The notes under the pieces were generated by a model. It searched no databases. It saw only the letters and a program-made list of their open reading frames with translations, and was not told where the DNA came from. From the NCBI GenBank assembly GCA_002914805.1, contig JXTB01000046.1, positions 645,073 through 709,072 of the forward strand: 64,000 bases of DNA, read 5' to 3'. Below are positions 46,543-57,879 of this stretch, piece after piece. The first letter of the stretch is position 1. Every line of letters starts with the position of its first letter. Origin of the DNA: Parasponia andersonii (taxonomy: Eukaryota > Streptophyta > Magnoliopsida > Rosales > Cannabaceae). The position numbers and the translations under genes are program-made.

Positions 46543-49500
46543 CATAATATGTTTTTGTAGGAAATTATCATCTTTTTAAGGCAAATGTCCATCTTGATTC
46601 ATTTATAATTATTTCTATTCTTAGAATGTATACTTTTTCATTTTCATTATTTGAATTTATTATTTGACCTTCTATAATTTCATTTGTTAATTATGTAATA
46701 ATAAGTTTCGTACCGTTACATAGTTCCATTGATTGGTTTAAATTCTATAATAATATTATTGGAGTTCCAACTTTAAGATTTAATTCGTGTAGTGGTATGC
46801 CATTAAAATTTAAAGTGTGTAAAAATTTTTGAGGATATAATAAATTGAGTTCATCAATGTTTTCAGTTGAAGCTATTATTATATCATAATTATAATAAAT
46901 TCTTAATTCGTTTGGTATTAGTGATAATATATACTTATTTATATCATCTGTTATTTTATTTTTTGGAGTTATTATTGCCCTATGTTGTATATAGTTAATA
47001 TTATTAAATTTTTATTCAAGATTGTCGTATATTAATTTTGAATTTTTTTATTGGATTTGATTTGTATTGTATTATATATTTTTCTGGTACTTTAATACAT
47101 GTTATATCTTCACTTTCAGAATCTTTTATTTCTTCTTCGATACAATTTCTAATACTTAATATCCATTTTGAAAATTCTATAATTTCTTTTTTTTTTTTTC
47201 TTGTTCTGTAGTGTATGGGTTTTTGAGTCTTATATTTTCTGTTAGGAATAATAATTGAAAATATGACCACAGATAAGAATTATTTATACTTGCATTTATT
47301 ATGTCTTCTTTTGTTCTTGCAGGGATAATGAGTAAAATTTGTCTGAAATCATCACCTAATATAATTGTCATTTCACCAAAAGATTTATTAAAGTTATTTT
47401 TTAAATCTTGTAATATTTTATCCAAAGCTTCGAAACAGTGTTTATTATTCATCGGTGCTTTATCCCACAATATTAGTGTTGTTTTTTTTTAATATTAATT
47501 TTGCTAATTGAGTCCCTTTTTTGATATGGCAAGTAGAAAATTTATCAGTTGATAAAGGTATTCGAAATCTTGAATGTGCAGTTCTGCCTTGAGGTAATAA
47601 CAATGAGGCTATTCTAGATTATGCAACTGCTAATACAATTTCATTATTTGATGTGATTTTTATAATAATTGTATTCCATAAATAAGTATTTCCAGTGCCT
47701 CTATGTCCATAGATGAAGAGTACGTTTTATTTTTTGTTGTTTAATGATTTGATAATTTGTTCATAGATATAAAGTTGTTCATTATTTAGATTTTTTTCTA
47801 TAATATTTTTTTCTTTTTTTAGTTTATTGATGTCGTAGTCAAGTTCTTCTCGCAAGAGTTTGTTATTCAATCATCAATTAATGTTCCCGTTGGTAAGGAT
47901 AAATTAAAATTAGTTAAGCTTGATGAATTTAAGTTTAGTTATTTTTCTAATTCGTATAATATATAATTGTATAATTCTTTTTTAAGAATTTGAAATTTTA
48001 GATTATTGAATAAGATTTTAATTTTGTGTGAACCATCTTTTATCATAAATTTTTAGTGATTTTCAGGTAATATTGTTGGGTTATTAATGTTACAAAATAA
48101 TAAAATTATAGCAAATAGTTGTCATATTTGATGCGGTGTTGACCACAATGAAGCTCTCAATATTGATTCGTTCTATTCTTCATCATCTCCTAATAAACTT
48201 AATGCATTACATGGTACTTGATTTATTGAATATGTTATATTGTTAATAGTTTGTAAAGATTTAAAACATGTTGCACCTTTTTGATGATTTAACAATAGCT
48301 TCAAATAATATAATTCTCCAGAATTTGGATGGACATAAAAAGTTCGTCCAATTAAGTATCCAAATTTTCTGAAGTCCAAATTTTATTTTTATTATTCTAT
48401 ACCCATTTAGTGGGAAATTGTATATATGATTATTGTATATTAAATTTATTTATTTCTATCCATTCTGTTAAATATGCTTTCTGAATTCCTAGTTGTCTGA
48501 TTACATTATCGAGTCGTTGATTTGAATGAAATGTTATGTTTTGCATATATGGTAAATAGATTGTTAATCTTTGTATTGCTAAATATCTATAATATATGGA
48601 ATATTCATACAATCTCCACATAGCTTCATACGGTGTTAAGCACCGACAATTAATGTAATTTTTTATTTAATCTATTTCTTTATAAATAATTTGTCTAGAC
48701 TGTTCTGTACAGATATTATCTTTTATTACTGCTCTTATTCTATTTGGGCTTTTTGTTAGATATTTAAATAAATATTTTATTAATATTGATTCTAAACATA
48801 TTTCAACATTTATATGGGCACAAAATTTTAAACATAGGTCTTTATTATAAGGGACTACAAATCTGTTATCTAATTTAATATTTTCTTTTTGTACATAAAA
48901 TATTATATTTCTACATTTATAATTAATAAATCCATTTTCTTCAATATTTGTTTCATTTTTAAATTGTCTAAGAAATTTTTTAGAACATACAGAATTTTTC
49001 ATGCACGGAGTATTTGTTTTAGCGATTCTACATGGTCCATGCATCATAAATTCTACTATAATATTATATTCTTCCTGGGTTTTTTCAGAGTTTGGTATTT
49101 CAACTGAAATAAATTTATCTATTTATGACGGTTTGTATAGTTTCTCATTTAGAGATAACTAGAATAAAATTGATAATGAGGTAAAGCACCCTTTTGGAAT
49201 TTGATGACGTATATATCTACATTACAAAATAAACAAAAAAAAAAAAGATGTGTTAATTTTAATTAAGAAAGGGAATTAATGCTTTTTATAATATATTTTG
49301 ATTTATTAAGTAAAGAGATATGATCTAACCTACAATAATTGTTCTAAAGATTTTTCAATTTTTATAATGGATAAAATTTGATTTAATTTCATTTTAAAAA
49401 TTTTACAATTATATCAAATCTATCTTTAAGTTTTTGATCGGGAATTTTTCTCAAAGCACGAGTAATTTCAGGCCATTTAGGATTGCATGTAAATGCTATG

Positions 49501-50295
49501 AATAAATCAGAGTTTCCATACTATCGGCATATTACTATTGCATCTTGATAGTTTTGAATCATATATCAAGGAAATCTAGCGTGGCTAGATGGGAGAATAC
49601 TTCGTTTACCAATTGCTTTAGCATCTGTATCTCCTCTAATAATGGAATCTTGGATACCTTAATAAACTTCAGATCTTAAATTGTTTTGATTTTTTCTGAT
49701 ATAATCTAACCAATCTTCTTCAACGGAAGCATATACATCGACTACATATTATTGAAAAAATCTTCCACCTCTGAATAAAATGTTATTTATATTTTTGCAT
49801 TATTGTAATTGATAACAATAGAATGCTCTAATGAGTATTCTATTTGTTGAAGGTCATTTACGTGGTCCATTTATATTCCAACTTAAATCGGTTCTATAAC
49901 CATCTTCTCCAGATAGAAATAAGAGTGGATATTGTAAGGCCATATATAGTCAGTGTAATTTTGTGATTCTTTGTAAATTATTTGTTTTATCTTCGATTAT
50001 AATATCCCTTCCTTCTTTGTATTCATCAATATCTCTAACAATTAAACCTCCTATATCAGTTGATGTAGGTAATTCATACTGATTATTATCAATAGGTCAT
50101 CATCTTATCAGTCTTAATTTCATGGATAGAATTTTATTTTCATTATATCTATCTTTAACCATGTGAAAAAGCTTGATTAATTTGTTGTTTTCATCAAGCA
50201 TTTTCAATAAATTTTCTGTAATTAGTTTTGTTAATTCTTTTGATGCATTATCAAATAAGAATGTTGATATTCAGTTTTCATTTTTATTTTCCGTG

Positions 50296-50297
<2 letters not shown>

Positions 50298-50342
<45 letters not shown>
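50298..50342. repeat. (TA)n microsatellite inside the Helitron Rep coding region
   Basis: A pure TA tract of about 45 bases separates the codons for AQL (minus strand, above 50341) from those for YDTEN (below 50298). In relatives this spot reads AQLYIYDTEN, which itself contains TATATA. Confidence 0.95.
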
Positions 50343-50345
<3 letters not shown>

Positions 50346-51100
50346 GGGCAAATTTTGGAGGATTATTATTGGTTAGTAATAATGATTCCATAAGATGATA
50401 TATTTGGTCTCTGATTTTAAAAATATATAGACCGTCAGAAATTTTTTGTATTTTATTCTATATTTACTCCAAAAGAAATAAATACAAACATAGAATTAAA
50501 AATTTGAATATTTTTACAGAAGTATATGCGTAAAGTATCTCCATAATAATCAAGTAATTGATCTAGGAGAGGAATAGGATTTTTGGGTATGAAAAATTTG
50601 ACTTTTCTATTTTTATAGTATAAATTATATTTCAGGGGACAGGTTTTTTTGATGGACTCGTCAATCTGAAAAAAAGCGTCACAATATTCACAGATGTAAG
50701 AGCAATTTCTAAGAACGTGATATTTAATTATATCACATATAATACAATATTTGAGAAATACAGGATCAGTGGGGTTATCTAAAGTTAAAGTTTGTGATAA
50801 TGAGAGTTTTTTTTTCTTTTTATTTTTGTAGGAAGTAAGAAAATTACTTTGTCTATCAGGATCAATTGATGTTGATGCCCGACTGAATGAGAAAAGTATA
50901 TTTCAGAATTTTCAGAGCTTGATATTGAAATAAGCTCTTATTGATATATATCTTCTGAAATAATACTAGAATTTTCATATTGATAATTCGAGGTATTACT
51001 ATAATTGCATACGGAATCTTCATTTAGAAGATAATGATGACGTTGTTTTCGTTGACATCTTGATGATAAAAAGTCTTCGGACATTGTTTTATCATTTATT

Positions 51101-52600
51101 TAGCTAAAAACATAGATGAAGGTATTACTATGTTAATAAGTTTTGTTCAAATCTTGTAAAATGTTTAAATGATATTATTTATTGGAGAAATTACTGAATC
51201 TTTTTTCTTGGCTTTTCTTGCATTTATTTATTTCATTCTTTGTTAGGTTTCTCTATATATATTTTATTAATTTAGTCTGGATAATTACTTTTGATAATAT
51301 TTTGACATTATTATAGTGAGGCATTTTAGAATGTTTTTGTCTATAATTCTCGGATATTATATTGCAGCATATTCTTTTTATTGTTAATATTATTATTGTA
51401 GTATTTATTGTCGTTAATAATAAATCTTACAAATTATTTTTTTAAGAGGAAATATTTCTTATATATTGTTGTTATTATTTTTCTCATTATGAATATTATT
51501 ATTGTATTATTAGTTGTAGATTAACACCTTTCTAATAAATCTTATAGATTATTTTTTTTAAAGGAGATATTTCCTAAGGAAATGTAATGCTAGTCTGTAA
51601 TTTAGCTTAATATTTTTTGTCTTTAATTATTTGATATTATTTATTACTTCTTTGTGTAACATTGATTCAAAATGCTTTTTTTAAAGAAAAAAATGTAATT
51701 ATGTATTTTTAGGGTATTTATTTTGGACGAAATTTGTGATTTTTTTTATCACATTTTTTTTTATCCTATAAGCTAATATTTTGTTATTAACTAAGTTTTG
51801 TCTCTCCCTCTCCCTCTTTTTCTCCTTTCGTTTTTTTTTTATTTTTTTTTCGCTCTATATAATAATAATAATTTTTTGACCTATTCACAAATTTTATATT
51901 TATTTTAATTTAGTTGATATTATTTTCTAAATATAATATGATTAATGCTTATAATTCTATTTTTTTCGCTTAAAGAGGATTTTTTTTTTTCATATTAAAA
52001 AAAAAAAGAGAGAAAAGGATATTACTATGAATTTGTGTTGTTTAAATCTTTCCTACACTTTAGTTTGTTCAGTACTATTTTTGGTAGAAATTATATAAGT
52101 GAGGGCTTTTAATTAAAATAGACAAAATACTACATCACGTATAGAATAGAGTTAGATATATAATATAAACAAAATTGGTTGAATAGCCTTACAATAATAT
52201 GATAATGTTACAACTATATTAATTATAATTTACTTTGTTTCTTTTCTTCTCTCCCTCCGCACTAAAATTCTCATCTTCTTGTCAATGAATGTAGTCAATT
52301 TCTTCACCATCAATTACACATCTGATTTCTTGTATCTATTATAATTACATAATAATATCTTTAGAAATATAACCAGATATATAACTAGAGATATGTAATA
52401 TTTGGTTCAGATGCATATAGGTATTATCAATATATGACAAGTTTATAAGATGATATATTTCTATATATTTATCCAGCCACCTAAGAGATAATTTTTTGTT
52501 TATATAACGAAAATATTTCTAGCAATTAGATAAACATATAGAAAATTATCGATATAATAGGTGACTTGCCATATATATTATACCAGTCAAATAACAGTAG
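51101..52600. other. AT-rich non-coding DNA upstream of the Helitron Rep frame
   Basis: T-rich on the plus strand with short near-repeats (AAATCTTACAAATTATTTTTTTAAG and AAATCTTATAGATTATTTTTTTTAA words near 51421 and 51540). It may be the 5' non-coding part of the Helitron. No gene seen. Confidence 0.45.
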
Positions 52601-55260
52601 CAAGATCGTAAGAATATAGTGAAGAACTGCCCAAAAACTATCAGGTGAATAAGGATTGGCATAGAGACAGATTAATAAAAATTATGAAGAATTTTGAAAG
52701 GGAAAAGTGGGAAAAAAATGGTTAGACAGGATTTAAAGGGGAGAAAGACAAAGAAGAGAGGAAGTAGAAAATATTCGATTTTAAGACCCACGTATATATG
52801 AAAAACTGAAAAAGGAGTAAGAACTCAACAACTTCTTACTATAATACTCAAAGTACAAAAATTCTTAAGTTATTATTCAAGAACAAATCAGGCCTGAAAT
52901 GAAGGTAGAATACCAAACAACCAATTTTTCATAGTACTCAAAGAACAAAAATTGTAAAATGACTCGTTAATAATAAATTAAGCAAAGTTTAGTATACGGT
53001 AATAAGACCCATTATGTACAATAATCTTCGGGCAGTTATTTCACTATACATGACCAAGTAGTGGATACTCATCATTGCCAAATGTATAGATAAATGTAGA
53101 AAATGATTGGAAAAGGCTAAAACAGAAATAATTAATTAAAAAAGAGAAAAAAAAAGGCGGCAGAGAATGTTGAATAAAGATGGTTAAAAGAAGACTAAAT
53201 ATAATTGACTAATAAAAAGAGGAAAAAGATAAGAAAAAGAAAAAACTAAGGAAAAGGTCTTAAAAGAAAAAAGCAAAAAGGGAAAAAAAAAAAAAAGAAA
53301 TATATGAAATATATAGGGCACGAAAAGAAGCATAACAATATTTAATAATAGCTAATTTGATAGGTAAAATAAAATGATTACACATAATAAATGCAATACA
53401 AATAACACTTATTAATGCTGGAGACAACAAAATATAACCAAATTGAAATATAAAAGAATTTAATAAAATATTTCAATAGTTTATAAGACTGAGCACAGTA
53501 ACAGGAAAATAAATAGATCAATACTACATTAATAACACAAACAATAGACATTAATTAACAAAAAAATAAAGTACCTTATATAACATAAAAAAAGAACAAC
53601 AAAGTGAAGATAGACAACAAAGCATTATAAATATGTATGATACTTGAGATCCTTTGCAGAAAAATATTTGGAATTAAATCCCAACCAAGTACAGATTATA
53701 CACAGGGGATAGAAAAAGGATAAAAAAAAAAATAGTGGATGTAGTGGAAGAAAGTAACAGTGGATGTAGCAGAAGAAAGTGATAATGAAATTAGCTTATC
53801 AGCAAACCATAAGCACAGAGATAGATAAAGAAAGATAAGATATACAGCATACAGTGAATGACTAGAATATATACAGACCAAGAAATATATAAAAAGTATT
53901 GAGTTAAAGATAAACAGATGGCAATGCCCCTAATACACCGTGTAATAATAATAATTAAAAAGAAAAGAGTCAAAAGCTTACTAAGCACAGATACCTAAAG
54001 GAAATAAAGAGAGAGGGTGAGCTATATTTTTCTAAAATCCTAAAAAAAATGGGAGAAAAAAGATTAAAAAAACTCTAAAAATATACCAAAAAAAAAAAGA
54101 ATTGCATGATTGCATTTACGATTTTTTTTTATCTTTTGCTTTTTTTTCCTCTTTTAATCTCAATAATATAACTGACTCAAAGCAACATTAATGAGGTGTT
54201 ATACACAGTAACAAAATCTTAAATACGAATAGACAGGATATCTATAGCAGAAGCAGAGCTCATAATTAACATAGAAAAAATCTGCAACACATGATAAATA
54301 TCAACACCAAAAAGGAGAAAAAAAATGAAAAGAAAAAGACATTCAAGAATGATCCAGAAAATAATAGATAAATTTGAAATCACGCAGGAAATTAGCACAT
54401 ATATTTATTCGTCAGCATATTCTTGCAAAAACTAACAAAAAGCCCAATAAAAATAGATGAAAAAAATAGATGCAGCCCAAAGTAAAAGAATGTAGCTGCA
54501 AGATAAGTAAAAACAGAGAGAAAAAAGATGGAAAAAAAAAAAGAGAACACAAACAGAGACAATTATATAACAAATTATTACAAAGAACAGAGATAAAATC
54601 AAACTATATATATAACAATATATAAGAATAAAATTGCAAGACGAAAAAATACCAGACAAAGAATGCACCATACCCACAAAAGGAACCGAAAGAGCAAAGA
54701 AGCGACAAAACTCATATCTAAACTACCCGATCTATACGAAGAAACCAAAGATAAGGAATCTAATCTACACTAAAAAAACCAAAGATCAAATAACAGGAGA
54801 TTTAAAAAAAAAACAAAGAGCATAAAACAGAAAATAAAAAAAAAAAGGAAAGGGAAAAAAAGGAGAAATGCCTGGAATTGTAGAATACCATGAAATATTG
54901 CAAAAAAAAAAAAAAAAGAAAGGAAGGCATGATCGAAGAAAATAAAAACCAAACAAAAAAAATAAAAGAGATAAAGAGAGAGCATCTGAGAAGATAGGAA
55001 GATAAAAGCATATGCACAAAAATAGAGAGAACAAAGAATACCAAACGGAGAAACCAAGGACAAAAATCAATGAGATACCCAAAAGATCCCACCCAGGCCC
55101 TCAGTGAAAGCAACAATTATGGGGATATAAAAGGAATTAAAAAACTCGCACGAAATTACTAAAAAGCCACTTTTACAACTATTCCTCAGTACACCCAAAG
55201 GATAAAAACGTAAATTCACAATTAAAGTCTAGGGAACAAAAAAAAAAGAAAAAAAAAACG
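52600..55260. other. Strand-skewed purine-rich block, no credible gene
   Basis: The plus strand is dominated by A and G in runs such as GAAAAAG and AAAGAGAAAAAAAAAG. The mirror-image minus-strand frames (for example 54770-55116) encode Phe/Ser/Leu-rich low-complexity peptides and are artefacts of composition. A short imperfect tandem GTGGATGTAGTGGAAGAAAG repeat lies at 53733-53780. The right edge coincides with a perfect inverted repeat CACTGT/ACAGTG near 55265. Confidence 0.5.
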
Positions 55261-55264
55261 TATC

Positions 55265-55282
55265 ACTGTTTCTATACAGTGA
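55265..55282. repeat. Small perfect hairpin CACTGT-TTCTAT-ACAGTG
   Basis: A six-base stem and six-base loop flanked by A-runs on the left and ATCCATCCCCGAC on the right. It sits at the abrupt end of the purine-rich block. It may be the terminus of a non-autonomous element, but no partner end was found. Confidence 0.4.
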
Positions 55283-56080
55283 TCCATCCCCGACTTTGGA
55301 TATAAATAATAATATATAATCAAACTAATCAATTTTTAAAAAGAAAAATCAAAATAATTGACACATAAAAAGAAGTTATAGAATCTTGATTATTGAATGC
55401 AATGATATTTAATTGCTTTCGTGAATGTATAAACAACAAAGTGGAGGTGTTGGTGGATTAATTTATGATAAACAATCCCCTCAAAAAAATTTACAATAAA
55501 CAAAATTTAACACACACAAAAAAGGAAGTAGCAATCTTAATTCGTCATTTTTTCCCTAACAAGTTTATACATAAAATTAAATTATGAATTAACTAAAAAA
55601 AATCTCTGAACTCTGATTCTTTTGCAATTTAAATATTCTGTTTTGAGTTTCTTTAAAAAAATTCACATTTTGAAATTCAAAAAATTTGTACCATTTTTTC
55701 ATATTTTAACAAATTAGTTCCCAAAACATTGCAAATCCAAATTTAGGTTATCTTATTCTTATTTCAAAACAATTAAAACATTTACAAAAGACTTTATTTA
55801 TTTTTTAAATCACAAAAGACTTCATTTGAACTACCATAAATTGGGAAAAATATGTTCGGAAGGTAGAAATTTTTTGAATTTCAAATGTAAAGGTTTCCTT
55901 TTTTTTTCTTTTTTTTTTTTGCAAAAACTAAAACATAGAGTGGGATCACATTGAGAAGAATTAATCCTACCAGGAAGAAAACACCATACATACAAAACAA
56001 GTTTGAAAAGTAAATAAATAAAAAGAAAAAGGTTGTGTTAGAAAAAGATAAATATATATATTTATATATCAACACCGATA
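55283..56080. other. AT-rich spacer
   Basis: No coding potential. The 64-codon minus-strand frame at 55881-56075 is Phe/Leu/Lys low-complexity and not credible. A T-rich run lies at about 55899-55920. Confidence 0.5.
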
Positions 56081-56081
56081 A

Positions 56082-56298
56082 ATCCAGTAGGTATTTTTTT
56101 TACCTATGTATAAGTATTATTTTATCCAATTAAAATTCATTATGTATGTTTTTTCATGGTAAAATTTGGAGAGAGAAAAGTAAAAAATAATGAGTATTTG
56201 TTTATTATTTTTTTAATTACCAAAATTATAGTAGTCATTGAATCATAATGGCTAAAAAAATTGCTTGTAGATAGATGAAAAAAATACCTACTAGACTA
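56082..56298. mobile_element. MITE copy 1 (CCAGTAGGTATTTTTTT family)
   Basis: The left end CCAGTAGGTATTTTTTTTAC is mirrored at the right by AAAAAAATACCTACTAG. The interior shares ATCCAATTAAAATTCAT-like and GTCATTGAATCATAATGGCT-like words with copy 2 at 62204. About 215 bp, no coding capacity. It ends about 25 bases before the CACTA terminus. The superfamily is not resolved because target duplications are unclear. Confidence 0.7.
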
Positions 56299-56335
56299 AG
56301 ACCTTTATATATAATGCAAGCACTACAAGAAAAAT

Positions 56336-56660
56336 ATGGATTTGTGCCATTTCATTTAGTGGTACCTGCACAAAAATGTCACGATATCAATATTTTAGTG
56401 TTATTACTTTAAAATGTCACTAAAATTTACATTTAGTAGTATTTTTCAAATGTCATTAATATTTTAATTTAGTGACTTTTAATCAAATGCTAATAAATTT
56501 TATCTTTAGTGGCAGTTTTAAAATGTCAATAATATTTTAATTTAGTTACATTTTAGAAATAGCACTAAATTTAGATTTAGCAATATTTTAGAAAATACCA
56601 ATACATTTTAGATTTAGTAACATTTTAAAATGCCACATATTTATTTTAAAAGTATTGATT
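56336..56660. repeat. CACTA subterminal repeats
   Basis: About ten alternating copies of TTTAGTGGCATTTT / AAAATGTCACTAAA variants in both orientations. They are typical of the transposase-binding subterminal region of CACTA elements and explain the regular TTTAG/AATGT pattern here. Confidence 0.8.
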
Positions 56661-57381
56661 AATTTAAAAATTAGAGTAAAATAAAATATATAATCCGTAC
56701 TCTTTAATAAGACTAACAAAATTAGGGAAAAAAAGAATATGAGTTTTACGTTTCCCTCTTTTATTTTTTTTTAATTTTAAGTATTATTACATATTAATTG
56801 ATGTGTACAAGATTTATGAACTCATTATATTCTATTTAATAAAAAATATTATTAAAGAATCTAAGCATTATTTTCCGCATACTAATTAGATGATTAAAAT
56901 ATTAAGAAATACTAAAACGGACATCATGGGAAAGAAATTATTTTCATTAAAAAGTAATAATAACATAAAAAGATTCTCGAATATAAGTCAACTACGATTA
57001 TTGAGCTTTTTCATTCATATCAGTTGAATAATTCCCACGTTTCTCTATTTTTTATTATTTTTTTCTTTTGTTTATCATCATAGTTCATATATAAATTGTA
57101 CTCATTATATCCAATCAAACTGAAAGAAAAATGGTAAACGTATTAATAAAAAAATTATAAAAGGCAATAAATAGAATATTTTTCTTAAAATAAAAATTAT
57201 GATAACATCAAAACATACTCTACAATAAGTTAATTTAGACGTCTTCAGATTCTTCATTCTTACTAGTTGTATTTATAAGAGATAAATGAATAGTTATACC
57301 ATGCATATTTATTCTAACCAAACTAATATTCTCATTCTCAGCATCAGTAGATGCAGTAGTACAAACCGTACTTTGCAAATA

Positions 57382-57794
57382 GAGCTATAAATATGGGTGG
57401 CCCGGCCCGTTCGGGCCTGAGGAGAAATTCAGGTCAGGCCGGCCCACAAAGCATTTTTGAAGGCCCAGCCTAGCCCGATAGCCCGCAAGGCTAAAGTTTC
57501 AGACCGGGCTAAATCCGGGCCGGTCCGGTAATTTAAAAAAAATGAAAAAATAGAAAAATAAATAGAAAAATGAATCTTTTTCAATAAAATATAAAATTAC
57601 TAGTTGTATACTTATTTAGTAAAATAAATAACTAAAATTAATAAGACAAATTTTTAAAAATAAAAGGGGGGAAAAAAAGTGTGCTGGACACCGGCCCGGC
57701 CTCCATAACCAGGCCATTCACACCCGTCCTGGCCCGCGGGCCAAGTGAGTAGGTTGTGGCCGGCCCTTGGGCCCGGCCCAAATTTTCAGGTATG
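57382..57794. mobile_element. GC-rich non-autonomous DNA element with 10-bp target duplication
   Basis: It is flanked by the direct repeat TTTGCAAATA at 57372-57381 and 57795-57804. Both ends are packed with GGCCCGGCCC words in inverse orientation (left AAATATGGGTGGCCCGGCCC, right GGGCCCGGCCCAAATTTT) around an AT-rich centre. A 10-bp duplication favours a Mutator-like origin; hAT elements make 8 bp. Elements of this look are scattered through many plant genomes. No coding frame. Confidence 0.7.
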
Positions 57795-57879
57795 TTTGCA
57801 AATAATACTCCACATTCTCCACATTTGACTGCACACTCATATTATAATAATCTCTAGGGTTTATTTTGAGAACAATATG

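Larger units (their letters stand above)
46385..51084 (-). pseudogene. Helitron Rep-helicase remnant
   Basis: The likely start is MSEDFLSSRCQRKQRHHY at 51084. The N-terminal domain ends near LPNYIY...DTEN (50297-50345). Then RFFQQYVVDVYASVEEDWLD (about 49730), LFIAFTCNPKWPEI (about 49480-49520), VIKFQKGALPHYQ (about 49165-49200), MMHGPCRIAKTNTPCMKNS (48667-49047 open), YEAMWRLYEYSIYYRYLAIQ (about 48620), helicase GHRGTGNTYLWNT (about 47680-47710), ILGDDFRQIL and ENIRLKNP (47177-47470 open). The C-terminus LNFNGIPLHELNLKVGTPII is at about 46770-46820. Length would suit a full Rep-helicase of about 1500 residues. HUH reads HYQ and the Walker A lysine is Asn, so it is inactive. Confidence 0.82.
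45290..51100 (-). mobile_element. Degenerate autonomous-type Helitron with Rep-helicase and RPA-like genes
   Basis: On the minus strand a Rep-helicase remnant covers about 51084 to 46385, followed by OB-fold RPA-like pieces at 46209-45540. Plant Helitrons typically carry this pair. Frames are broken by many stops, a TA expansion and a 10-N assembly gap. The terminal 5'-TC and 3'-CTRR with hairpin were not found with confidence, so true borders are unknown and the element may be larger on both sides. Confidence 0.82.

Noticed and set aside
47177..47470. 97-codon helicase frame as a possible functional PIF1-like host gene
   Set aside because: It is one fragment of the Helitron helicase, with the other helicase motifs in other frames around it and a mutated Walker A.
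54432..55116. Several overlapping minus-strand frames of 80-104 codons rich in Phe, Leu and Ser that look like membrane proteins
   Set aside because: They exist in all frames because the plus strand is poly-purine. There is no start context, domain or consistent frame.
55230..55282. Hairpin plus nearby CTAG on the minus strand as a Helitron 3' end
   Set aside because: The spacing to CTAG is about 30 bases through homopolymer, and the implied element body to the right shows no Helitron features.
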